Shown: one piece after another, positions 14,972 through 21,398 of the stretch | How positions within the stretch are numbered: position 1 is the stretch's first letter | Layout of the letters: each line of letters opens with the position of its first letter | NCBI GenBank assembly: GCA_002387735.1 | Contig: DGKJ01000007.1 | Span: 19,739 to 46,858, forward strand | Origin: Bacteriovoracaceae bacterium UBA4573 | GTDB taxonomy: Bacteria; Bdellovibrionota; UBA1018; UBA923 | Length of the DNA stretch: 27,120 bases | Reading direction: 5' to 3' | Notes under the pieces: model-generated | Database searches by the model: none | Seen by the model: only the letters and a program-made list of their open reading frames with translations | Told to the model about the DNA's origin: nothing | Position numbers and translations under genes: made by a program

Positions 14972-16831
14972 ATGCCTACAACGTCCCCAAAATTCATTTT
15001 GGGAATCTCTGCTTATTACCATGATTCAGCCGCTGCTCTTCTTAAAGACGGGCAGATTATTGCAGCCGCGCAGGAAGAACGATTCACTCGAAAAAAACAC
15101 GACGCTTCTTTTCCAAAAGCAGCCATTCAGTTTTGTCTAGATCGCGCCGGTATTCGGTTAGATTCTGTCGATCACGTGGTGTTTTACGATAAACCGCTTT
15201 TAAAATTTGAACGTCTGCTCGAAACCTACCTCGCGAATGCGCCTCGAGGGCTTCGATCTTTTGTCACCGCAATGCCTGTGTGGCTGAAGGAAAAACTCTA
15301 TTTAAAAACTGTTTTAAAAAAAGAATTCGCAGCCTTTCTCGAAAAGGACGCCCCAAAAATAAAAATTCTCTTTTCAGAACACCATCAATCGCATGCCGCT
15401 TCAGCGTTTTATCCCAGCCCTTACTCGAAAGCCGCCGTATTATGCTTGGATGGAGTCGGCGAGTGGGCCACTACCTCTGCCTGGCTCGGGGACGGAGCCA
15501 AGTTGACCCCGCTTTGGCAAATTAATTTTCCCCACTCCTTGGGACTTCTTTACTCGGCGTTCACTTATTACACAGGGTTCAAAGTTAATTCCGGCGAATA
15601 CAAGGTTATGGGACTCGCTCCTTACGGAGAGCCTAAGTATGTTCGTGAAATATTGGATCATCTGATCGACTTGAAGGAAGACGGCACTTTCGAGCTCGAT
15701 ATGAGCTATTTTGATTACGCGACCGGCCTTAAAATGATCAACGAAAAATTTTGCCGTCTTTTCGGGGGCCCCGCACGAAAGAGCGATGCACCGGTCACTC
15801 AAAAAGAAATGGATCTGGCACGCTCGATTCAGTTCGTAACTGAGGAAATAGTCCTCCGCCTTGCGACCACTTTGCAGAAGGAAACCAACACTGACAGTCT
15901 TTGTCTAGCCGGAGGTGTCGCCCTCAACTGCGTCGCAAACGGTCGACTTCTACGTGAAGGGCCTTTTAAGCATATTTGGATTCAACCTGCCGCAGGGGAC
16001 GCTGGCGGTGCTTTAGGAGCCGCCCTCGTTGGGTGGCACACCTATCTCGGAAACCCGCGCTTAGTGTCTGACGCTCAACAAGATTCTATGCATGGCGGTT
16101 ACTTGGGCCCCGACTTCACAAATAATGAAATCAAGAACAAGCTCAATCAACTAGGGGCGGTCTACGAAGAATTAGATGCTCACCAAATTCCAACAGCCGT
16201 TGCAAAAATTTTGGAAAAAGAAAATGTTGTGGGCTGGTTCCAAGGCCGCATGGAATTTGGACCACGGGCTCTCGGAGCGAGATCGATTCTAGGAGATGCG
16301 CGTAGTGCGCGAATGCAATCTACGATGAATCTAAAAATTAAATACCGCGAATCTTTTCGGCCATTTGCTCCGGCAGTCTTAGAAGAAAGAGTAAGCGAAT
16401 ACTTTAATTACAATGGTGAGAGCCCCTACATGCTCATGGTTTCTAGCGTGAAGGAAGCAATTCGTACTCCGATGTCACCAGAACAGAAAAAACTTTTCGG
16501 AATCGACAAGCTCCACGTACCGCGCTCTTCAATTCCAGCGGTTACCCACGTAGATTACTCTGCACGGATTCAAACAGTAAGCGCTCGTACCAATCCCAGA
16601 TTTCATTCGCTACTAAAAGAGTTTGACCGCGCTACCGGTTGCCCGGTGCTCGTCAACACTTCGTTTAATGTGCGTGGTGAGCCAATTGTTTGTACCCCCG
16701 AAGACGCCTACCGTTGTTTTATGAGAACTGAAATGGACTTTTTGGTGGTCGAAAATTTCATATTGGAAAAAACTCGTCAGCCAACACATGCCAACGACGA
16801 TCTTTGGAAAAAGGAGTTCGAGCTTGACTGA
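14972..16831 (+). CDS. Carbamoyltransferase (NodU/CmcH/TobZ family)
   Basis: A 619-residue enzyme that in this family activates carbamoyl phosphate with ATP to carbamoyl-adenylate and transfers the carbamoyl group to a hydroxyl of a sugar or metabolite. The N-terminal Kae1-like domain begins ILGISAYYHDSAA and has the metal/ligand motif EHHQSHAASAFYPSP, the CLDGVGEW strand and GEYKVMGLAPYG. AGGVALNCVANGRL and PAAGDAGGALGAAL close this domain. The C-terminal YrdC-like domain has GRMEFGPRALGARSIL, YRESFRPFAPAVL and PVLVNTSFNVRGEP. The ATG at 14972 is preferred over 14918 because family members start within a few residues of the GISAYYHDS strand; the ribosome site is weak. The 3' end overlaps the SxtJ-like gene by 8 bp. 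The acceptor is probably a glycan or natural product made elsewhere in the genome. Confidence 0.93.
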   Translation: MPTTSPKFILGISAYYHDSAAALLKDGQIIAAAQEERFTRKKHDASFPKAAIQFCLDRAGIRLDSVDHVVFYDKPLLKFERLLETYLANAPRGLRSFVTAMPVWLKEKLYLKTVLKKEFAAFLEKDAPKIKILFSEHHQSHAASAFYPSPYSKAAVLCLDGVGEWATTSAWLGDGAKLTPLWQINFPHSLGLLYSAFTYYTGFKVNSGEYKVMGLAPYGEPKYVREILDHLIDLKEDGTFELDMSYFDYATGLKMINEKFCRLFGGPARKSDAPVTQKEMDLARSIQFVTEEIVLRLATTLQKETNTDSLCLAGGVALNCVANGRLLREGPFKHIWIQPAAGDAGGALGAALVGWHTYLGNPRLVSDAQQDSMHGGYLGPDFTNNEIKNKLNQLGAVYEELDAHQIPTAVAKILEKENVVGWFQGRMEFGPRALGARSILGDARSARMQSTMNLKIKYRESFRPFAPAVLEERVSEYFNYNGESPYMLMVSSVKEAIRTPMSPEQKKLFGIDKLHVPRSSIPAVTHVDYSARIQTVSARTNPRFHSLLKEFDRATGCPVLVNTSFNVRGEPIVCTPEDAYRCFMRTEMDFLVVENFILEKTRQPTHANDDLWKKEFELD

Positions 16832-17213
16832 GACCACGAACGCAACGCTAAAGCACTTTGGACTTTTGGTCGGTGGAGTGTTTTTTGCGGTTTTTGGATT
16901 GATTGCACCTCTCATAAAAGGCAGCACCGTTTCGGTTTGGGCGCTGGCGATTGGCGGCTTGTTACTAATTTTGGCGGTAACTGCTCCAAAAGCTTTGGCA
17001 ATCCCGTATCGAAGCTGGATGATCTTGGGTGAGCTACTTGGGTGGATCAATTCCCGCATCATTCTTGGTGCGGTTTTTCTGCTGGTGTTAACTCCAATTG
17101 GGATTTTAAGACGAATATTCTCACCGTCACACCACAGAACTAGCACAGAGAAAAATACCTACCGCATACAATCACTACCCCGCACTTCACAATCTCTCGA
17201 GAGGCCATTCTAA
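16824..17213 (+). CDS. SxtJ-family small membrane protein
   Basis: A 129-residue membrane protein with three hydrophobic segments (LVGGVFFAVFGLIAPLI; VWALAIGGLLLILAVTA; ILGAVFLLVLTPIGIL) and a basic, polar tail. Its place directly after a carbamoyltransferase and its helix pattern match the SxtJ family, known from saxitoxin and many polysaccharide clusters; the biochemical role is not known. The start is TTG at 16824, with AAGGAG 7 nt before it inside the end of the carbamoyltransferase gene; a longer frame from an ATG at 16788 lacks support. The stop TAA shares its last A with the ATG of the next gene (TAATG), so translation is coupled on both sides. Confidence 0.82.
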   Translation: MTETTNATLKHFGLLVGGVFFAVFGLIAPLIKGSTVSVWALAIGGLLLILAVTAPKALAIPYRSWMILGELLGWINSRIILGAVFLLVLTPIGILRRIFSPSHHRTSTEKNTYRIQSLPRTSQSLERPF

Positions 17214-17365
17214 TGTACGATCTATTTAAAGACTTTTGGCAATTCACCTGCGAACGCAAGAAATTTTTTCTCCTTCCTGTAGTTGTAATGCTTGCCTTGT
17301 TGGGCGCAATACTGGTTTTCTCGCAAGGGTCAGCAGTCGCGCCGTTCATTTACACTCTGTTTTAG
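17213..17365 (+). CDS. DUF5989 family 50-residue membrane peptide
   Basis: A 50-residue protein. It begins MYDLFKDFWQFTCERKKFFL, continues with a hydrophobic helix (LPVVVMLALLGAILVF) and ends SQGSAVAPFIYTLF. This matches the DUF5989 family closely: a helical amphipathic start with an RKKF motif, one transmembrane helix, and the invariant-looking QGSAVAPFIYTLF end. Members are found between SxtJ-like and SGNH genes in carbamoyltransferase clusters; their role is unknown. The ATG overlaps the SxtJ stop as TAATG, and the next gene starts 15 bp downstream. Confidence 0.88.
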   Translation: MYDLFKDFWQFTCERKKFFLLPVVVMLALLGAILVFSQGSAVAPFIYTLF

Positions 17366-17380
17366 AGTTCGGAATCCGCG

Positions 17381-18409
17381 ATGAAGAAAAAAGACTTAAT
17401 ATTTTTTGGAATGTTCGGCTTTTTGTCTATGACTCTGGCTTTGGTCGTTTTCGAGGCTGGTCTACGAATATTTTCAGTGGTCCCCACAGTTGATAAACAA
17501 TACAGCGCATTTCGTGTTGATTCAGAAATCAGCTACGGCCACTCTCCGAATACCGTTTCTGCGGGTACCGCTCCGTACGACGAATTCGTTTATGAATACC
17601 GACACAACAGCCAGGGCTTCCGAGATATCGAGCATCCTGAAAAAAAGGAGCCAGGAACATTTCGCATTCTCGGATTAGGCGATAGCTTCACTTACGGCGC
17701 GGGGGCTCAATTCGAAGACACCTATCTTGCAGTAGTCGAACGAGAGCTAAATAACAATAACCTGAACAAACGGGTAGAAATAATCAAAGCTGGCATTTCT
17801 CGCAGTTTCCCAGAACATCAAAGACTCGTTCTAAAAAAATACGGACCTTACTACCGCCCAGACCTAGTGATCGTAGGATTTACACCCAACGACATCGTTG
17901 ACACGCACTTGTCACTTAACAGTATTCAGGTACGTCCTGACGGTCGATTGCAAATCGGTTCGCGGGAACCGTCTGTTATAAACGATTTTCTCTATCGCAA
18001 TTCCCATGTGTGGCGATTTATCCGATTCACCATTTTTCGTTTTTCTCAGCGGCTTCATTGGAAGTTAATGTATGACGTCGAGGAAAACAAAGACGCGTGG
18101 AAACGCATCCTAGCGGATTACGACGATATGGCCAAACTAAGCAGAGATCTTGGCGCCCAAATGATGATTGTTGTAATCCCTCAATCACGTTCCTGGTTAA
18201 AAGGGCAGGAGAAGATTGAAAAGCATCTGGAAAATTGGGCTAATGCTAATGGAGTTTTATTCGTTCCAACCCATCACCGATTTCAAGCGGCGCCCGAACC
18301 TCCGGAAGCACTTCACTATCCGAAGGACGGGCATTGTACTCCGCTGGGTTATCGAATGATCGCGGAAGAAATATTAATCAAGCTTCGTTCCACTTACTTT
18401 CGAAATTAG
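17381..18409 (+). CDS. SGNH/GDSL hydrolase (acyltransferase/esterase-like), membrane-anchored
   Basis: A 342-residue protein with an N-terminal signal anchor (IFFGMFGFLSMTLALVVFEAGL). The SGNH fold signatures are in order: GLGDSFTYG with nucleophile S102, GFTPND with the block III Asn N170, and KDGHCTPLGYRMIAE with the Asp/His pair near D316 and H318. These enzymes add or remove O-linked acyl groups on sugars or lipids. The catalytic domain should face the periplasm. It is the last gene of the four-gene carbamoyl cassette and probably edits the same substrate. Its last 4 bp overlap the convergent small exported gene. The ribosome site is weak (CGGAA). Confidence 0.87.
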   Translation: MKKKDLIFFGMFGFLSMTLALVVFEAGLRIFSVVPTVDKQYSAFRVDSEISYGHSPNTVSAGTAPYDEFVYEYRHNSQGFRDIEHPEKKEPGTFRILGLGDSFTYGAGAQFEDTYLAVVERELNNNNLNKRVEIIKAGISRSFPEHQRLVLKKYGPYYRPDLVIVGFTPNDIVDTHLSLNSIQVRPDGRLQIGSREPSVINDFLYRNSHVWRFIRFTIFRFSQRLHWKLMYDVEENKDAWKRILADYDDMAKLSRDLGAQMMIVVIPQSRSWLKGQEKIEKHLENWANANGVLFVPTHHRFQAAPEPPEALHYPKDGHCTPLGYRMIAEEILIKLRSTYFRN

Positions 18410-18825
18410 AAAACCGCCCAACGCGCTTGATACACTGACGAGCTCATCGTTGTAATCATATCGTCGTAATAAACGCGTACGTATTTTCCAGTGCGGCCTG
18501 CCTCGAGCATTTGAGCCATCATATGGCGCAGCTCTTCGCCCGTGTACATTTGCGCTGAATCGTAGCTGAGGCTCCCGTTCGCGCCAACCGACAAGAAATG
18601 CACCCTAACATAGGAACCGCTAGTGCATGATCCCCCGGTGCGAATGTAAATCGAAAAATGCCCTTCGGATCCATAGGCGGTTCCATTTGCCGACGGTCGA
18701 AATTCCACGGTGCACGGCACTCCATAAACAGAACGTTGTGTGGCCTGGGCTTCCGTAATTGAAAACGCTCCAGCTAGAACAACAAATACAGTCGCAAAAA
18801 TATATGTCGTAACTTTCTTGTACAT
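18406..18825 (-). CDS. Small exported protein of unknown family
   Basis: A 139-residue protein starting at ATG 18825 behind a near-perfect Shine-Dalgarno. The signal peptide (MYKKVTTYIFATVFVVLAGAF, cleavage near EAQA) leads to a mature domain of about 110 residues with two Cys (GVPCTVEF and GGSCTSGS) that could pair, beta-strand-like segments (HFSIYIRT, YVRVHFLSV), and a C-terminal helix plus strand (ELRHMMAQMLEAGRTGKYVRVYYDD). No family recognised. The strong translation signal suggests an abundant periplasmic or secreted protein. It is 65 bp downstream of the 18891-19889 gene on the same strand, with its own initiation signal. Confidence 0.77.
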   Translation of the reverse strand: MYKKVTTYIFATVFVVLAGAFSITEAQATQRSVYGVPCTVEFRPSANGTAYGSEGHFSIYIRTGGSCTSGSYVRVHFLSVGANGSLSYDSAQMYTGEELRHMMAQMLEAGRTGKYVRVYYDDMITTMSSSVYQARWAVF

Positions 18826-18832
18826 TCGAGGG

Positions 18833-18839
18833 CCTCCTT
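18833..18839 (-). promoter_or_regulatory. Consensus Shine-Dalgarno of the 18825 gene
   Basis: AAGGAGG on the minus strand, 7 nt before the ATG at 18825. It is the strongest ribosome site seen in the window and fixes this start. Confidence 0.8.
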
Positions 18840-18890
18840 GTTCTGATCGAGGTTAGTGCATTTGTAGCAACTGGCAAGTCGGAATTTTTT

Positions 18891-19889
18891 TTAACGGGAG
18901 GCAGATTTATTCCGATGCTTTTTTTCTAGCTGAGTGCAAATTTTCTTGACGTCAAGAAAGTAGGGATCTCTCATTTCATGACTCCTTGCCAAACTAGAAA
19001 CGTAAGATTCACGGCGAAGTTTTCGACCTGATTGGTTCAAAAACTGACGAGTTCGTTTACGAAAATCTCTACAGGCCGCCCAACGCACATTGTCAGACAC
19101 TTTCCGGTAGAATGACTCCCCAAGAACCCGCGATGGATTTAAGACTTCGTCCCAATCGTCGCTCACGTAATCGAGAATACGAAACGAACGCTGCAAACGA
19201 TAGCGCCCGTTTTTAAATTCGATGTAGGGTTTAGAACCCGCAAGCAATTGGCGATAAAATCTAAATCCCTGCCAATTCGCGGCTAAGTCGCCGTAGGAAT
19301 ACACCGCAGTCCCCGTCGCGCCTAAATAGGAAGCTTCAAGTTGATGGCCATAGTCTCTCACTCGGCCAAACATTTCAGATGGGGAGAGGTGAGGTTCCCT
19401 GGTTAATAGTTTGTTATAAAACGAATCGTAGTACCAACCTTGTCCGATGAAGTGGCCTAGCTTATCGATGCCCACTAAAAAATTACCCAAACGAATCACC
19501 GGGCTGATCTCAACATACCAACCCAAGCCCATGTCGTCGTAATTGACAGTCCCTCCGTAAACGCCTCGATGTTCAGGCCAATAAAGCGTAATGTCGCTGG
19601 AGTTCCGCACCCAATACTCAAAAGGCGTTCGCAGTTCCGCCAAAAAGCGTCCCTGAAAAACTTGATAAATTATCTGGCGAGTTTTTTTGAGGTCAACGGG
19701 CTGCACTCTATTGAGCGTGTGCTCGAGTCGAACTAGCATCCGATTTATTTCGCGATCGATCATTTCAGAAGAATTTGGCAAATGTCGAAGCTGAAAAAGC
19801 CGATCAGAAAATTGATCGACTTCTTTCGAAAATCCAAAGCACGGCCACAAAAGCACGGCTAATACGGCACTAAAAGCGCGAATACTCAT
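18891..19889 (-). CDS. Exported protein of unknown family with a DKLGHF motif
   Basis: A 332-residue protein. ATG at 19889 begins a typical signal peptide (MSIRAFSAVLAVLLWPCFGFS); a GTG at 19898 is the alternative. The mature part is rich in aromatic and basic residues. A central segment LGNFLVGIDKLGHFIGQGWYY, followed by LEASYLGATGTAVYSYGDLAANWQGFRFYRQL, looks highly ordered. The D-K-x-G-H-F core recalls the YfiM/DUF2279-type envelope motif but the rest does not match enough to assign it. Gly/aromatic-rich hydrophobic stretches may be membrane-associated. The start lies inside the end of the upstream barrel gene (20 bp overlap), so the two are translationally coupled and probably function together at the envelope. 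Confidence 0.72.
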   Translation of the reverse strand: MSIRAFSAVLAVLLWPCFGFSKEVDQFSDRLFQLRHLPNSSEMIDREINRMLVRLEHTLNRVQPVDLKKTRQIIYQVFQGRFLAELRTPFEYWVRNSSDITLYWPEHRGVYGGTVNYDDMGLGWYVEISPVIRLGNFLVGIDKLGHFIGQGWYYDSFYNKLLTREPHLSPSEMFGRVRDYGHQLEASYLGATGTAVYSYGDLAANWQGFRFYRQLLAGSKPYIEFKNGRYRLQRSFRILDYVSDDWDEVLNPSRVLGESFYRKVSDNVRWAACRDFRKRTRQFLNQSGRKLRRESYVSSLARSHEMRDPYFLDVKKICTQLEKKHRNKSASR

Positions 19890-20883
19890 AGCGCACACCC
19901 AATACAGCTCCTATGTAAATGGAAGTACGATCTTCGATCGAACTCAATACCCCTAGCGAACTCTCGGGATTCGACCAATATTCGGCGTTAAACTGCAAGC
20001 CAGTCGAAACCACCGCGGATTCGTTTTTTAAAAAATTATAAACCAATGCGCCCTCTGAGGTTAACCCGTAGTCTGTCAACGCATCGAGAGTACCAAAAAC
20101 TACTGGTCGATAGCCGATCTGCGCACTAGCCTCCCATCGTGCATCGGCGGAGCGCACCAATCCGGCGAGCCCCAATTGGAGTCGACTGAAGTGATCTGAA
20201 TCACTGCCGTCGCCGTGCCAAATACTTTCGGCATCTAGACCAGCACTCAAGTTAAGCTGTCGCTGAAGATATGTCTGTGAATGGGACGAACCTAACAAAT
20301 CAAGAACGGCATTAAACTGAGCCCAGCGACCCGCGAATCGTCCTTTTTTGGGATCGTATTGAAGCTCCAATAATTTACCGCCCACTCCTTTATTCCGTCT
20401 GGGTTGGCAAAAATGGTTCATGCGACCGAGACCAGGAATATTGGTTTTACCTTCTCGAGTTTTACATTCAAACATAACGTTTGACTCACCAAGCGTCAGT
20501 CGCAAACGCACGCCGCGATCTCGCGACAAAAATAGTGCTTCAAAACGCCCGAGACTCGCATCGCCGATTGGCATTTCAATAGATCCCGCTTCAACTGTGA
20601 CTCCGCCTGTGACTGAAGAATCTGAAGCTGTCGAATCACTCGAGTACCCAACGGTTGTCTCGACAACCGGAAGACTCGCTCCTGAGAGCAAACGCAATAG
20701 TGTGTTGATGCAGCGGGGGTCGGTGGCGTGGCAAAAGTTTTTCTCGTCGGGCCCACTTGAACGACTACGATGGGTGACCTTGTTACCCTTTTTTATGCGG
20801 CCATCGGCTAGTGCCCCATGAGATACCGCTACCAACGAAATCGAGGCCGTCACCAGCCAAAAGCTAAATAAACGTCGATTCAA
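19870..20883 (-). CDS. Probable outer-membrane beta-barrel protein
   Basis: A 337-residue protein with a signal peptide (MNRRLFSFWLVTASISLVAVSHGALA). A polar N-terminal region contains a Cys pair (FCHATDPRCINTLL), and repeated amphipathic strands follow (KLLELQYDPKKGRFAGRWAQFNAV, WEASAQIGYRPVVFG, TGLQFNAEYW, IYIGAVLGVRYEYSRF) ending in Phe, as expected for a barrel handled by the BAM complex. The start is TTG at 20883, with GGGGGGGA about 5 nt upstream. First gene of a unit with the 18891-19889 gene. No substrate can be suggested. Confidence 0.7.
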   Translation of the reverse strand: MNRRLFSFWLVTASISLVAVSHGALADGRIKKGNKVTHRSRSSGPDEKNFCHATDPRCINTLLRLLSGASLPVVETTVGYSSDSTASDSSVTGGVTVEAGSIEMPIGDASLGRFEALFLSRDRGVRLRLTLGESNVMFECKTREGKTNIPGLGRMNHFCQPRRNKGVGGKLLELQYDPKKGRFAGRWAQFNAVLDLLGSSHSQTYLQRQLNLSAGLDAESIWHGDGSDSDHFSRLQLGLAGLVRSADARWEASAQIGYRPVVFGTLDALTDYGLTSEGALVYNFLKNESAVVSTGLQFNAEYWSNPESSLGVLSSIEDRTSIYIGAVLGVRYEYSRF

Positions 20884-20975
20884 TTAAATCCCCCCCACTC
20901 AATACGCAAAAAAACGCTAGCACCGGTCTTGGGGGGTGTCTAGATGGGGGGAGTTATCAAAGGCTCACGTCCGCG

Positions 20976-21032
20976 GCGGCGCATTGGTTCTCTGATTTTC
21001 TTTGGTTTTTTGGTGGCTGAGGGCGGAGTCGA
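20976..21032. repeat. Copy 1 of a 57-bp direct repeat, including a tRNA 3'-end remnant
   Basis: Identical over 57 bp to 21189-21245, offset 213 bp. Positions 21011-21032 equal the last 22 nt of the CAT tRNA (T-arm half, acceptor 3' strand, discriminator and CCA) on the minus strand; 20976-21010 equal its downstream flank. The rest of the tRNA is absent. Just beyond the repeat a shared GACCTAC string suggests that copy 1 lost about 8 bp relative to the intact tRNA. Confidence 0.9.
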
Positions 21033-21188
21033 CCTACTACACCTTCGCGCCTCACGCGCTCAGGCTGCGTAGGCTCTCCTCGGTCGCTCAGCAAAACATC
21101 CTGTTTTGCTGCCCCGCGCGCAGTCGCTTTGCGACTACCCGCAGGTCGCTTCCTCGCGTTCGACTCCGCTTCAAAGTTTAACGACCCA
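21033..21188. other. Hairpin-rich core between the tRNA-end repeats
   Basis: 156 bp without a credible gene. It holds a perfect 10-bp-stem hairpin at 21089-21111 (CAGCAAAACA / TGTTTTGCTG, 3-nt loop) and a 6-bp-stem hairpin at 21122-21136. GTTCGACTCCGC at 21158-21169 is a plus-strand copy of the tRNA T-arm, inverted relative to both tRNA-end copies; its last 10 bases pair with GCGGAGTCGA at 21023-21032. Several further GC-rich imperfect repeats are present. It could be a REP/MITE-like repeat, the remnant of an element integrated at the tRNA, or a structured RNA trailer. Confidence 0.55.
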
Positions 21189-21245
21189 GCGGCGCATTGG
21201 TTCTCTGATTTTCTTTGGTTTTTTGGTGGCTGAGGGCGGAGTCGA
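21189..21245. repeat. Copy 2 of the 57-bp direct repeat, overlapping the intact tRNA 3' end
   Basis: Identical to 20976-21032. Positions 21224-21245 are the true 3' end of the tRNA gene; 21189-21223 is its downstream flank on the minus strand. The arrangement (tRNA 3' end plus flank, direct repeats) is the classic shape of attL/attR sites of tRNA-targeting integrative elements, but here only 156 bp lie between the copies. Confidence 0.9.
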
Positions 21246-21300
21246 ACCGCCGACCTACGGGTTATGAATCCGTCGCTCTCACCAACTGAGCTACCCAGCC
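21224..21300 (-). tRNA. tRNA with CAT anticodon, probably elongator tRNA-Met
   Basis: 77 nt on the minus strand with CCA encoded. The acceptor stem GGCTGGG pairs with CTCAGCC (one G-T pair). The D-arm is GCTC...GAGC. The anticodon loop TTCATAA gives CAT. The T-arm GGCGG-TTCGACT-CCGCC is perfect. The first pair is G-C, which excludes initiator fMet. The anticodon stem ACGGA/CCCGT has an A31-C39 mismatch next to the loop. A lysidine-modified tRNA-Ile2 also has a CAT gene anticodon and tilS lies next door, but the T4-A69 and G5-C68 acceptor pairs resemble elongator Met more than the C4-G69/C5-G68 pairs used by TilS in E. coli. Identity Met is favoured. Confidence 0.93.
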
Positions 21301-21327
21301 AATCCTGGTGAAATTAAAGAGCCTACG

Positions 21328-21356
21328 GTGATAACGGAGAATAGTACGAAATTCAA
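21328..21356 (-). promoter_or_regulatory. Possible tRNA promoter
   Basis: On the minus strand, TTGAAT (21351-21356) and TATCAC (21328-21333) are spaced by exactly 17 bp, 27 nt before the tRNA 5' end. Each hexamer matches the sigma-70 consensus at four of six positions. Placement is right; strength is moderate. Confidence 0.4.
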
Positions 21357-21398
21357 CATCGTTTGACGCATTCGTTAAAGTAGAGCAGTCTGCCCTCG

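Noticed and set aside
16613..17146. 177-codon minus-strand frame across the carbamoyltransferase/SxtJ junction
   Set aside because: Antisense to two well-supported genes; no family match and no ribosome site.
20976..21245. CRISPR-like repeat array
   Set aside because: Only two copies, long repeats derived from a tRNA end, one large spacer and no cas genes.
21224..21300. Initiator tRNA-fMet
   Set aside because: The first acceptor pair is G-C, whereas initiator tRNAs have an unpaired position 1-72.
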